38,578 bases of DNA. Source: Actinomycetota bacterium. Its GTDB lineage: Bacteria; Actinomycetota; Acidimicrobiia; Acidimicrobiales; Ilumatobacteraceae. A program made the position numbers and the translations under genes. The number at the start of each line of letters is the position of its first letter. The first letter of the stretch is position 1. The notes below the pieces were generated by a model that worked only from the letters and a program-made list of their open reading frames with translations, was not told the origin of the DNA and did no database searches. The DNA lies in the NCBI GenBank assembly GCA_009920715.1, contig RFZO01000002.1, positions 1 through 38,578 of the forward strand, in the 5' to 3' direction. Positions 17,836-26,440 of the stretch are shown here, one piece after another.

Positions 17836-19119
17836 ATGGAAGACAACCCCTCAGTCGCCTCACCGAACTCGCCCGCGCGCGAGACGGATGTCCTCGTCAT
17901 CGGCGGCGGTCCCGCCGGCGCGGCAGCCGGTTACTGGCTCGCCCGAGCCGGTCACCGTGTCACGGTCGTGGAGAAGAAGACGTTCCCTCGCGAGAAGACG
18001 TGCGGCGACGGGCTCACACCGCGTGCGGTGAAGCAGATCACCGACATGGGTCTCGCCGGTTCGCTCGAGCGTTTCCATCGCTACGAGGGGCTGCGCGCGA
18101 CAGCGCACGGCAAGGCACTCGAGCTGCAGTGGCCGTCACATTCCGTCTACCCGCAGCACGGTTACGTCGTGCGCCGCCGCGAGCTCGACCAGATGGTCGC
18201 GCTGAACGCCGAGGCCGCCGGCGCGGAGTTGCTGCAGGGTCACGAGGCGAACCAGCCGATCCTCGAGCGCGGGCTGCTGCGCGGCGCGGTCGTCACCGAC
18301 AAGGAGACGCACTCCACGTTCGAGCTGCGCGCGCAGTACGTGATCGTGGCCGACGGGGCCAACTCCAGGTTCGGCCGTTCCCTCGGCACGTCCCGTGCGA
18401 AGCAGATGCCGTACGGCACGGCGATCCGCACGTACTGGGAGAGCCCGCGCCACGCGGAGCCGTGGATCGAGTCGGCACTCGACGTGAAGGACCGCAACGG
18501 CAACTCGATGCCCGGCTACGGCTGGATCTTCCCCGTCGGTGACGGCACCATCAACATCGGTGTCGGCCTGCTCTCCACCTTCCGCGACTTCAAGAGCGTG
18601 AACACCACCCAGCTCCTCGATGCGTACGCGCACATGGTCGCCGACGACTGGGGCATCAACCCGGACAGCCCCACGCAACGTGCCACGAGCGGCCGCATCC
18701 CCATGGGTGGTTCCGTCGGCCCGAAGGTCGGCCCCACGTACATCGTCATCGGTGACGCCGCCGGCTCGGTGAACCCGTTCAACGGGGAGGGAATCGACTA
18801 CGCGTACGAGACGGCGCGCATGGCGGCCGAGGTCATCGGCGAGGCCATCACCACCGGCAACGCCGCGGCGCTGATGCGCTACCAGACCCTCATCGACGAC
18901 GAGTACGGGCAGTACTTCAAGGTGGCGCGCCTCTTCGCCCGGATCATCGGCCGGCCCGCGCTGATGCGCGAGCTCTCGCGCGTGGGCATGCAGAGCCGCA
19001 CGTTGATGGAGTGGGTGCTGCGGATCATGGCCAACCTGCTGCGCGAGGACGAGACGGGTCCGGCCGAGGCCGCGTACAAGGCGGCGGCGCGGATCGCCCG
19101 CGCCTTCCCGAACGCCTAG
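17836..19119 (+). CDS. menJ: Geranylgeranyl-reductase-family FAD enzyme, probable menaquinone reductase
   Basis: 427 aa FAD-dependent oxidoreductase. The dinucleotide motif GGGPAGAAAGYWLA lies near residues 23-36, the family-specific CGDGLTPRAV near 56-65, and the second FAD motif GDAAGSVNPFNGEGID near 305-320. Family members reduce isoprenoid double bonds of geranylgeranyl lipids or of the menaquinone side chain (MenJ in mycobacteria). The respiratory neighbourhood favours menaquinone reduction, but sequence alone does not exclude a geranylgeranyl lipid substrate. The ATG at 17836 begins 44 nt after the cytochrome c gene, so the two are likely co-transcribed. Confidence 0.82.
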   Translation: MEDNPSVASPNSPARETDVLVIGGGPAGAAAGYWLARAGHRVTVVEKKTFPREKTCGDGLTPRAVKQITDMGLAGSLERFHRYEGLRATAHGKALELQWPSHSVYPQHGYVVRRRELDQMVALNAEAAGAELLQGHEANQPILERGLLRGAVVTDKETHSTFELRAQYVIVADGANSRFGRSLGTSRAKQMPYGTAIRTYWESPRHAEPWIESALDVKDRNGNSMPGYGWIFPVGDGTINIGVGLLSTFRDFKSVNTTQLLDAYAHMVADDWGINPDSPTQRATSGRIPMGGSVGPKVGPTYIVIGDAAGSVNPFNGEGIDYAYETARMAAEVIGEAITTGNAAALMRYQTLIDDEYGQYFKVARLFARIIGRPALMRELSRVGMQSRTLMEWVLRIMANLLREDETGPAEAAYKAAARIARAFPNA

Positions 19120-19168
19120 TCATCACCTCTCGCCGCAACCCGGCGACCTGAATGATGCATTCCGCCGT

Positions 19169-19774
19169 CTACCCGGCGCACTCCACGCGCACCACCGCGT
19201 CCGACGTGAGGTCCACGATGCTGCGCGACTTGTCCCCCGGGAACTTCGTGATGAACTCACGCAGGTTGGACGTGGGCACGTTGGTGCACCGCCGGACGGT
19301 GGGCGTGGCGAGATCGAGCACCCAACCGTTGTCGAGGATGCCCTCGTCCCCGTTCGCCTGCATGTCGACGAGACCGGGGAGCTCGAGAGTGGCGGCTGGC
19401 GTGGCCGTGTTCGCCGGGACAAGGGCGAACCGCACGATCGCCTCCCCGAGCATGTCGGCGAGCAGCACGCATGCACGGGGCGTCACGTAATCGGTGCACG
19501 CGGGCACGGGACCGGATTCGGCCACGAGAGTGCCGTCCGCAACCGTGAGCACGCGCGTGTCGTCGAGGGTGAACCTGGCTGCCTTCACGGTGTGCCCGCC
19601 GTCCATGGTCCAGCCGATGTCGGTGGTGACGGACTCGACGACGGCGGTGAGGTCGATGCGGTGCTGCGCGGGGCCGCCGGCGGTGGCCGCACTGTCACGG
19701 CCGAGCACGAACGGCACGACCGCGAGCACCGCCGCCGCGAGCACGGCAAGAACGACAGCCAGCCTCCGGGTCAC
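19169..19774 (-). CDS. Exported or membrane-anchored protein of unknown function
   Basis: 201 aa from a GTG at 19774 that overlaps the hemL stop as GTGA, so its translation is probably coupled to hemL. Residues 1-24 form a hydrophobic signal or anchor (basic start, then Ala/Val/Leu-rich). The rest is a small secreted beta-rich-looking domain with four cysteines (in VPACTDY, PRACVLL, RRCTNV and VECAG), enough for two disulfides. I recognise no family. It is convergent with the menJ-like gene, 49 nt away. Confidence 0.8.
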   Translation of the reverse strand: MTRRLAVVLAVLAAAVLAVVPFVLGRDSAATAGGPAQHRIDLTAVVESVTTDIGWTMDGGHTVKAARFTLDDTRVLTVADGTLVAESGPVPACTDYVTPRACVLLADMLGEAIVRFALVPANTATPAATLELPGLVDMQANGDEGILDNGWVLDLATPTVRRCTNVPTSNLREFITKFPGDKSRSIVDLTSDAVVRVECAG

Positions 19775-21120
19775 GCGGAGAGGCTACGCAACGCGGCATC
19801 GACGCGGGTGGCGAGCTCGTCGAGGACACTGTCGTCGTGTGCCGCCCCCACGAACAGGGCCTCGTAGGCCCCGGGGGCGAGGGCGACACCGTGGTCGAGC
19901 AACGCATGGAACACCCGTGCGTACAGGGCCTCGTCGGTGGTCTTTGCCTCGGCAAAGTTCGCCGGCGGTCGGTCGAGTGCATCACCGAAGTGCATGCCCA
20001 CGAGCGTGCCGACCACGGGGAACTGTGCGGGGATGCCGTTGGCCGAGAACGAATCCCGCAGCATCGCCGCGAGACGGCGGGCCCGCGCGAGCAACTCGAC
20101 GTAGAGGTCGTCGGTCAGTTCGTCGAGAGCCGCGAGACCGGCCGCCGTGGCGAGCGGGTTGCCCGCGAGCGTGCCGGCGTGGAACACGGACCCGAGCGGA
20201 GAGAGATTCTCCATGACGTCGCGGCGGCCGCCCACCGCACCGATGGGGAGTCCTCCCCCGATCACCTTGCCGAAACAGGTCAGGTCGGCGCGCACGTCGT
20301 ACTTGGCCTGTGCTCCCCCGCGCGCGAGACGGAAGCCCGTGATGACCTCGTCGAAGACGAGGAGCGCACCGACGCGGTCGCATTCGGCGCGCAGGCCGGC
20401 GAGGAACCCGGGGACCGGGGCGACCACGCCCATGTTCGCCGCGACGGGCTCGACGAACACCGCGGCGACGTCGGCGTCGAGCACCGGCACCTCGTTGTAG
20501 GGAAGCACCCACGTGTTCGCCACCGCCTCCTCCGGGACACCTGCCGTGCCGGGCAGCCCGAGCGTGGCAAGCCCGCTGCCGCCAGCCGCGAGAAGTGCGT
20601 CCGTCGCGCCGTGGAAGTTCCCGTGGAACGTGACGATGCGCTTGCGGCCCGTGACACCGCGCGCGAGCCGCACGGCCGTGCTGGTTGCCTCGGTGCCGCT
20701 GTTCATGAAGCGCACCCGCTCGCAGGAGGGCACCCTCGTGCGGATCTCCTCGGCGAGCTTCATCTCGCGCGGGGTCGGTGCTCCGTACGACGTCCCGTCC
20801 CCTGCTGCCGCGCGGATCGCCTCGGTGACCTTCGGGTGTGCGTGGCCGAGGATGATCGCGCCGTAGCTCTGCACGAGGTCGATCAGTTCGTTGCCCTCCA
20901 CGTCCCACACGCGCGCCCCCTCGGCCCGCGACACGACGTACGGCCGCCCGCCCACGGACCGGAACGCGCGGATGGACGAGTTGACGCCGCCTGGAATTGC
21001 GAGGGCGGACCGTTCGAAGATTGCGTCGTTCGACGGCATGCCCAGCCCGCGGCAGACGGTGGGCGTGCAGCCCGCCCGCTCGCATGCGGCCGCATCACAG
21101 AACGGGACTGTCCGGGACAT
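19771..21120 (-). CDS. hemL: Glutamate-1-semialdehyde 2,1-aminomutase
   Basis: PLP-dependent enzyme converting glutamate-1-semialdehyde to 5-aminolevulinate, the second step of the C5 heme route. The class-III aminotransferase signature VFDEVITGFR is followed by the PLP-lysine region LTCFGKVIGGGLPIGAVGG, and the N-terminal IPGGVNSSIRAF motif is canonical. The start is uncertain. The ATG at 21120 is only 5 nt from the hemB stop and gives 449 aa with a 27-residue leader holding four cysteines at exact five-residue intervals. The ATG at 21039 gives 422 aa and the usual family N-terminus. No clear ribosome site distinguishes them. GC-rich third positions in the leader are compatible with coding. 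Confidence 0.92.
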   Translation of the reverse strand: MSRTVPFCDAAACERAGCTPTVCRGLGMPSNDAIFERSALAIPGGVNSSIRAFRSVGGRPYVVSRAEGARVWDVEGNELIDLVQSYGAIILGHAHPKVTEAIRAAAGDGTSYGAPTPREMKLAEEIRTRVPSCERVRFMNSGTEATSTAVRLARGVTGRKRIVTFHGNFHGATDALLAAGGSGLATLGLPGTAGVPEEAVANTWVLPYNEVPVLDADVAAVFVEPVAANMGVVAPVPGFLAGLRAECDRVGALLVFDEVITGFRLARGGAQAKYDVRADLTCFGKVIGGGLPIGAVGGRRDVMENLSPLGSVFHAGTLAGNPLATAAGLAALDELTDDLYVELLARARRLAAMLRDSFSANGIPAQFPVVGTLVGMHFGDALDRPPANFAEAKTTDEALYARVFHALLDHGVALAPGAYEALFVGAAHDDSVLDELATRVDAALRSLSA

Positions 21121-21125
21121 GTCGA

Positions 21126-22057
21126 TCAGCCGCGTGTGAGTTCGGCGAACCAACGCGCGAAGTAGGTGAGGATGATGTCCGCGCCGGCGCGCTTCACCGC
21201 GGTGAGCTGCTCGATCGCGACCGCGTCGTGGTCGATCCAGCCGTTGGCGGCGGCGGCCTTGATCATGGAGTACTCACCGCTCACGTGGTACGCCGCCACC
21301 GGAAGGTCGGTGATGCCCCGGACCGCGGAGATGACGTCGAGATAGGTACCTCGCGCAGGCCCTCGCGCGCGTTCCGCCAGTCCTGCTGGTACCCCTTGCG
21401 GTCCCCGCCGCCGGCGATCTGCACGTCGACTGCGTCACGGAACGGTCCGTACAGGCCGGACGCGTACTTCGCCGAGTACGCCATGATCGCGGTGTCGGTG
21501 TGTCCCGCTTCGTCGAGCGCGGCACGGATGGCACCCACCTGCCCGTCCATCATCCCGCTCGGGGCGACGACGTGGGCGCCGGCATCAGCCTGGGCGACCG
21601 CCGCCCTGCAGTACACGTCGAGCGTGAGGTCGTTGTCCACGTTCCCCCGCGCGTCGAGGACGCCGCAGTGACCGTGGGAGGTGTACTCGTCGACACAGAG
21701 GTCGGCCATGAGCACCATCGAGTCCCCGGTCTCGGAGCGGAGGCGGGCGAGGGCTCGCTGGGCGATTCCGTCGGGGTCGTGTGCGCCGCTGCCGGTCTCG
21801 TCCTTCGTCGCCGGCACCCCGAAGAGGATCACCCCGCGGACACCCAGGGCGGCGAGTTCGGTGACCTCGCGCGACAGGGAATCGAGCGTGTGCTGGACCA
21901 CCCCGGGCAGGGACACGATCGGCTGGGGCCCGGTGATCCCCTCGCGGACGAAGAGCGGGGCGACAAGATCACTCGTGTGCAGCCGGGTCTCGGCGACGAG
22001 GTCCCTCATCGCGGGGCTGGTGCGCAGGCGCCGGGGCCGCGAGTGCGGGAAAGTCAC
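21126..22057 (-). pseudogene. hemB: Porphobilinogen synthase gene broken by an internal 52-nt deletion
   Basis: 5-aminolevulinate dehydratase. From a GTG at 22057 (overlapping the hemD stop as GTGA) the first about 235 codons match HemB, including CVDEYTSHGHCGVLD and the first active-site lysine in YSAKYASGLYGPF. After [11 protein letters not shown] the frame is lost. The +1-shifted frame resumes with [20 protein letters not shown] and runs to a normal HemB C-terminus ([14 protein letters not shown]) with stop at 21126. About 17-18 residues are missing at the junction (near 21345-21350), including the MVKP Schiff-base lysine. Adding 52 nt restores a 328-codon frame. This may be a true lesion or an assembly error; all other pathway genes here look intact. 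Confidence 0.88.
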
Positions 22058-22800
22058 GCCCCGATGCTATTGGCGGCGGCCTGAATCAACGCCTCGAGGC
22101 TCTGCTCCGCGGCCGTGACGGACACGGAGATGCCGAGTTTCTCGGCTGCCTTCGTGGTGGACGGACCGATGCTGGCCACCACGGGCGGAGTGGACGTGCC
22201 GAACGCGTCGTGCCAGGCACCGGCGGCGCTTCCCGACGCGAGGAGGAGGACATCCGCGGCGAGGGCGGGCAGCATCAACTCGCGCGGCGGCCGGAGGTGC
22301 GTGGTGCGGTAGGCGACGACCTTCGTCACGTCCCATCCTTTCGCGGCGATGGCGCCCGCCAGTTCCTCGTCGGCGAGGTTTCCCTGAACCAGCAGCACTC
22401 GGCCGGTCCCCTGCGGGAACGAGCCGGCGAGGACCGACGCACGCGCGGGTTCGGCCACGATCGATGCCGTGGTGCCCAGCGAGTTGGCGGTCGCCGCACC
22501 GACGGCCGCGAACAACGGGAAGGAGTCCGTGTCCCCCGCCGCCATCGCGGCCGACACGAACGGTGCGACCCTGTCCGCCCCGTTGGTCGAGGTCACCACC
22601 ACCCAGTCGAACTCGTGGATGCGCTGCAGGACCTCGTCGCGGACACGTCCCTCGTCCTCCGGTTCCTCGATCGCGATGAGGGGAACCTCCACCACACGCG
22701 CACCGCGCGCCTCGAGGAGCAGCCGCAGCGAGGCATTCTGCCCGGCCGACCTCGTGATGACCACGGACCTGCCCTCCAGCGGTTCAGCCACCCGCACCAC
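22054..22800 (-). CDS. hemD: Uroporphyrinogen-III synthase
   Basis: 248 aa, closes and inverts ring D of hydroxymethylbilane. The two-lobed HemD pattern is visible: RSVVITRSAGQNASLRLLLE at the start, VVVTSTNGADRVAPF in lobe one, and VASIGPSTTKAAEKLG near the end. Several in-frame GTG codons (22800, 22797, 22791) could start it, all overlapping the 3' end of hemC. It lies between hemC and hemB in the rex-hem cluster, which supports the assignment for this poorly conserved family. Confidence 0.9.
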   Translation of the reverse strand: MVRVAEPLEGRSVVITRSAGQNASLRLLLEARGARVVEVPLIAIEEPEDEGRVRDEVLQRIHEFDWVVVTSTNGADRVAPFVSAAMAAGDTDSFPLFAAVGAATANSLGTTASIVAEPARASVLAGSFPQGTGRVLLVQGNLADEELAGAIAAKGWDVTKVVAYRTTHLRPPRELMLPALAADVLLLASGSAAGAWHDAFGTSTPPVVASIGPSTTKAAEKLGISVSVTAAEQSLEALIQAAANSIGA

Positions 22801-23665
22801 CGCCGGCGAGACGCTGCCGGCACTCGGCCGCGGTGGCCGCGCCGATCATGAGATGGTCATCGGTGCCGCCGACCGCGCCCGTCAGCTGGATGCTCTCCGT
22901 CCCGTCGGACATGAACGCACGGAAGACCCCGTCGGCCGACATGTGCGCGGCCACCGGCAGCGAGCACCCCGCCCCGAGTTCGGCGAGGAAGGCCCGCTCC
23001 GTCTCCACCGCGCGCCGCGTTGCCGCGTGGTCGACGGGCGCGACCGCGGCGAGCACACGGTCGTCGTCCGTTCTCGTCTCCACCGCCACGCAACCCTGAC
23101 CGACCATCGGCACCGCGGTGTCGAGGTCGAGGACTTCCGCCACCAGCTCCGTCATCCCGAGGATCTCGAGCGCAGCCCGGGCCATGACGATGGAGCCGCC
23201 GTCGGGCACCTTCGAGAGCCTGGTCTGGATGTTGCCGCGGAGCTCCACGAAGGAGAGGTCGGGCCGGACCCTCGCGAGCTGCGCACGACGGCGCACGGAG
23301 CCGGTCGCCACGGTCGCACCCTGCGGCAACGACGCGAGAGACAGACCCACCAGCACGTCTTCGGGAGAGCGGCGTTCGGTGAAGGCTGCGATGACGAGCC
23401 CGTCGGCCTGGGCGGACGGCAGGTCCTTCGCGCTGTGCACGGCGACATCGGCGCGGCCGTCGAGGACCGCCCGCTGTACCTCCTTCACGAAGATCCCCTG
23501 GCCGCCCATCTGGTGCAGCGGCGTGGACTGGTTCGCGTCGCCCTGCGTCTCCACGAGCACGTACTCAACGTCCGCACCGGATGATGTGGCAATCGCGGCG
23601 CCAACTGCCTCGGCCTGGGCGCGTGCCTGGGCACTCCCTCGTGTCGCGATCCTGATGACGGCCAT
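22784..23665 (-). CDS. hemC: Hydroxymethylbilane synthase (porphobilinogen deaminase)
   Basis: 293 aa enzyme polymerising four porphobilinogens. Characteristic motifs: IATRGSAQARAQA at the N-terminus, GGQGIFVKEVQ, VHSAKDLPS, GNIQTRLSKV, and the dipyrromethane cofactor attachment Cys234 in GAGCSLPVAAH. The ATG at 23665 lies 8 nt after the hemA stop. Its C-terminal end is Gly/Ala-rich and overlaps the hemD start by up to 17 nt. Confidence 0.95.
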   Translation of the reverse strand: MAVIRIATRGSAQARAQAEAVGAAIATSSGADVEYVLVETQGDANQSTPLHQMGGQGIFVKEVQRAVLDGRADVAVHSAKDLPSAQADGLVIAAFTERRSPEDVLVGLSLASLPQGATVATGSVRRRAQLARVRPDLSFVELRGNIQTRLSKVPDGGSIVMARAALEILGMTELVAEVLDLDTAVPMVGQGCVAVETRTDDDRVLAAVAPVDHAATRRAVETERAFLAELGAGCSLPVAAHMSADGVFRAFMSDGTESIQLTGAVGGTDDHLMIGAATAAECRQRLAGGGAGG

Positions 23666-23673
23666 AGGTCTGT

Positions 23674-24930
23674 TCAGTGCAGGTTAAACAAGTCGCGCAC
23701 CGCCGCGGAGAGGCGTTCACCCTGCGGGGTGCCGGCCGCCTCGCGCAGGCGGACCGAGGGCGTGTGCAGCATCTTCGCCACGATCGACCGGGTGATCGTC
23801 TCGATGACCTCACGCTCCTCGTCACCGAGCTGGGCGAGCCGCGCGGAGAATCGGGCGAGCTCGGCCTGCCTGGTCTCCTCCACTGCCTCTCGCAACTGGG
23901 CCACGAGGGGAGCCGCCTGGCGCTGGGCCGATGACAGCACGAACCGCTCGACCTCCTCGGAGATGATCGCACGGACGTCGTCGACCTCCGCCTCGCGGGC
24001 GGACAGGCCGCGGGCGGCCCACTCGTTCAGGTGGTCGAGGTCGCGCAGGGTCACCCCGGCTATCCCCGCCACCGACGGATCGACGTCGCGCGGCAGCGCG
24101 ATGTCGACGATGAGCAACGGGGACGCGGCACCGGCCCGTGCCTCCTCCACCGACCCGCGGGTGAGCACAACATCACCGGCACCCGTGCAGGAGACGACAA
24201 CGTCGGCCCCGGCCAGTTCTGCGCCGAGATCCGCGAACGGGGCCACTCGCGCGCCGACCTTGCCGGCCAGTGCCTCCCCGCGATCGGCCGTGCGGTTGAC
24301 GACAACGGTCCGTGCACCGGCCTTGGCGAGTGCCGTGGCCACTCCCTCGCCCATCTCGCCGGCGCCGATGACCAGCACCCGGGAGCCTGCGAGCGATCCG
24401 ATGATCTCCTCGGCCATCTCCACGGCGGCATGAGAAACCGACGCCGTGGAACGGGCTATCGCTGTCTCCGTGCGGGCCCGCTTGCCGGTCTCGAGCGCGT
24501 GACGGAAAAGCAGGTTCAGCGAACTGCGCGCGACGCCCTGGGCCATCGCCGTCTCCCACGCGTCGCGGACCTGGCCGATGATCTCGGACTCCCCGATGAC
24601 CGCGGAGTCGAGACCGCTCGCCACGCCGAACAGGTGGGCCACCGCCGCCTCGTCGTGCTGGCTGAACAGGTGGGGCGTGACGTCTTCGCCGGCGAGACCG
24701 CTCGTCTCGCAGAAGAAGTCACGGATGTCGTCGTACGCGCCGTGGAACCGCTCGACCACCGCGTACACCTCGGTGCGGTTGCAGGTGGACAGCACCACCA
24801 CCTCGCGGATGTCGTCGCGCACACCGAGGTTGTGCAGCGCCTTCGGCAGCGACGGCTCGGGAATCGTCATCCTCTCTAGGAGGGTCACCGGGGCGGTGCG
24901 GTGGTTGATCCCGATGACGACGATGGACAC
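23674..24930 (-). CDS. hemA: Glutamyl-tRNA reductase
   Basis: 418 aa, first committed step of the C5 tetrapyrrole pathway. The catalytic Cys50 lies in VVLSTCNRTEVYAV, and the NADPH-binding domain carries VLVIGAGEMGEGVATAL. The GLDSAVIGESEIIGQVR block and the C-terminal dimerisation helices are present. It begins 10 nt after the rex stop. The order rex-hemA-hemC-hemD matches the Streptomyces cluster in which Rex controls heme synthesis. Confidence 0.96.
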   Translation of the reverse strand: MSIVVIGINHRTAPVTLLERMTIPEPSLPKALHNLGVRDDIREVVVLSTCNRTEVYAVVERFHGAYDDIRDFFCETSGLAGEDVTPHLFSQHDEAAVAHLFGVASGLDSAVIGESEIIGQVRDAWETAMAQGVARSSLNLLFRHALETGKRARTETAIARSTASVSHAAVEMAEEIIGSLAGSRVLVIGAGEMGEGVATALAKAGARTVVVNRTADRGEALAGKVGARVAPFADLGAELAGADVVVSCTGAGDVVLTRGSVEEARAGAASPLLIVDIALPRDVDPSVAGIAGVTLRDLDHLNEWAARGLSAREAEVDDVRAIISEEVERFVLSSAQRQAAPLVAQLREAVEETRQAELARFSARLAQLGDEEREVIETITRSIVAKMLHTPSVRLREAAGTPQGERLSAAVRDLFNLH

Positions 24931-24940
24931 GGTTCAGACC

Positions 24941-25633
24941 CTACGCACTCACGGGGGTGGTCTGCCCGCCCCGGGTGTCCCCGCGGGCGTCGGAGCGGCA
25001 CTGCTCGTAGTAACTGAGGATCTGCAGCTCGAGGGCGAGGTCGACCTTGCGGACGTTCACGCCCTTCGGGACGGCAAGGACCGTGGGGGCGAAGTTCAGG
25101 ATGGAGCCGATGCCGGCCCGCACCAGCGCGTCGGCGGCCTCCTGGGCATGCGGTGCCGGGGTGGCCACGATCCCGATGCTGACCCCCTTCGACTGGGCGA
25201 TCTGCTGGAGTTCGTCGGCATGGCGGACCCTCACGCCGCCCACGACCGTGCCGATCTTGGACTCGTCCTTGTCGACGATGCCCACGATGTGGAACCCGCG
25301 CTCGGTGATGCCCGCGTAGTTCGCGAGCGCCTGCCCCAGGTTCCCTGCACCGACGATGATCACCGGCCATGACTGGTTCAACCCCAGTTCACGTTGGATC
25401 TGGTACAGCAGGTACTGCACGTCGTAGCCGACGCCGCGCGTGCCGTACGTGCCGAGGTACGAGAGGTCCTTGCGCACCTTCGCGGCGTTCACACCCGCGA
25501 GTTCGGCGAGCTGGTCGCTGGAGATCTGCGAAGTTCCCTCACCGACGAGGTCGGTGAGGATGCGCAGGTAGATGGGCAGCCGGCCGACGGCGGCTTCGGG
25601 GATTCGGCGGCGGGGGGAGTCCGTCATATGCAT
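24941..25633 (-). CDS. rex: Redox-sensing transcriptional repressor Rex
   Basis: 230 aa NADH/NAD+-responsive repressor. The N-terminal winged helix contains RLPIYLRILTDLV and SSDQLAELAGVNAAKVRKDLS; the Rossmann core has VIIVGAGNLGQALANY and the C-terminal swapped helix ends LQILSYYEQC. ATG at 25633 is preferred because a TAGCGT -10-like box ends 5 nt before it, giving a leaderless mRNA; ATG at 25627 and TTG at 25639 are alternatives. Rex of Streptomyces represses nuo, cyd and rex-hemACD operons, so this protein is a plausible common regulator of the window's respiratory and heme genes, although I could not find a clean Rex operator. Confidence 0.94.
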   Translation of the reverse strand: MHMTDSPRRRIPEAAVGRLPIYLRILTDLVGEGTSQISSDQLAELAGVNAAKVRKDLSYLGTYGTRGVGYDVQYLLYQIQRELGLNQSWPVIIVGAGNLGQALANYAGITERGFHIVGIVDKDESKIGTVVGGVRVRHADELQQIAQSKGVSIGIVATPAPHAQEAADALVRAGIGSILNFAPTVLAVPKGVNVRKVDLALELQILSYYEQCRSDARGDTRGGQTTPVSA

Positions 25634-25638
25634 TGCCA

Positions 25639-25644
25639 ACGCTA
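25639..25644 (-). promoter_or_regulatory. -10 box for leaderless rex mRNA
   Basis: TAGCGT on the minus strand, five bases before the ATG at 25633. It lies inside the small inverted repeat CCAA-N5-TTGG at 25636-25648, which could be an operator overlapping the promoter. No convincing -35 element. Confidence 0.45.
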
Positions 25645-25685
25645 TTGGTTCGGGCCCCCAACAGTGAACTCCGTGGGCGCGCGCC

Positions 25686-25691
25686 TAGCCT
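25686..25691 (+). promoter_or_regulatory. -10 box for leaderless membrane-protein mRNA
   Basis: TAGCCT, eight bases before the GTG at 25700. This spacing would place the transcription start at or next to the start codon. It shares the 66-bp divergent interval with the rex promoter. Confidence 0.45.
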
Positions 25692-25699
25692 TCAGCCCC

Positions 25700-26440
25700 G
25701 TGACATTGAACACCGCCCTCGCCGCGGTCTCCGGTCTGGTGTCCCTGGCCTTCGGGCTGGCCACTCTCGACCGCTGGTTGCGCAGGCGCCGGCCCCACGA
25801 ACTCGCCTGGTCCGTGGCCATGGCTCTCTTCTTCGTCGCGGCGATGAGCCTGTGGTGGGCAGAGGCCCGGGGATGGAGCGAACCGTCGTTCCGGGTGTTC
25901 TTCGCGTTCGGTGCCGTCATCAACGTCCCCTGGCTGGCCCTCGGCACCGTCTACCTCCTGGCCGGACGCCGCGCGGGGGACACGACCATGCGCGCACTGC
26001 TCATCTTCTCCGGCTTCGCGCTCGGCGCCGTCGTGATGGCGCCCATCAGCGGCGCGATCGACCCGGGCGAGCTTCCCACCGGCAAGGACCACTTCGGGGT
26101 CCTGCCGCGCGTGCTCGCGGCGGTCGGTTCTGCCGTGCCCGCCGTGGTCATCTTCGCCGGCGCCGCGTGGTCGGCCTGGCGCGTGCTGCGCGGTGCGAAC
26201 CCTGCCCTCACCGCATCCGCGGTCCGCAACGTGTCGTCGGCGCGCCGGCTCGCCGCGGGCAACGTGCTCGTCGCGGCGGGAGCCGCCGTGCTCTCGGCGA
26301 GCGGCACCTTCGCGGGCCGGCTCGGCGCCGACACGTCGTTCGCCGTCACGCTCAGCGCGGGCATCAGCATCCTGTTCGCCGGCTTCCTCGTGGCCAGCAA
26401 CGCCACGTCACCGGGCCGGCGGCTTCAGCGCAACGAGTAG
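25700..26440 (+). CDS. Seven-helix membrane protein of unknown function
   Basis: 246 aa from a GTG at 25700, chosen because a TAGCCT -10-like box sits 8 nt upstream and because the first hydrophobic helix begins right after it. Seven hydrophobic segments are evident over the length, separated by short polar loops; RRRRP after the first helix suggests that loop is cytoplasmic. No catalytic or binding motif is recognised. It is divergent from rex and its 3' end overlaps the convergent acyl-CoA synthetase gene by 16 nt. Confidence 0.75.
   Translation: MTLNTALAAVSGLVSLAFGLATLDRWLRRRRPHELAWSVAMALFFVAAMSLWWAEARGWSEPSFRVFFAFGAVINVPWLALGTVYLLAGRRAGDTTMRALLIFSGFALGAVVMAPISGAIDPGELPTGKDHFGVLPRVLAAVGSAVPAVVIFAGAAWSAWRVLRGANPALTASAVRNVSSARRLAAGNVLVAAGAAVLSASGTFAGRLGADTSFAVTLSAGISILFAGFLVASNATSPGRRLQRNE

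Noticed and set aside
21281-21400. hemB as a programmed frameshift or UGA-recoded gene
   Set aside because: About 17 residues, including the catalytic lysine, are missing at the junction, so no frameshift or readthrough would restore a working enzyme; there is no slippery sequence or in-frame TGA at the break.
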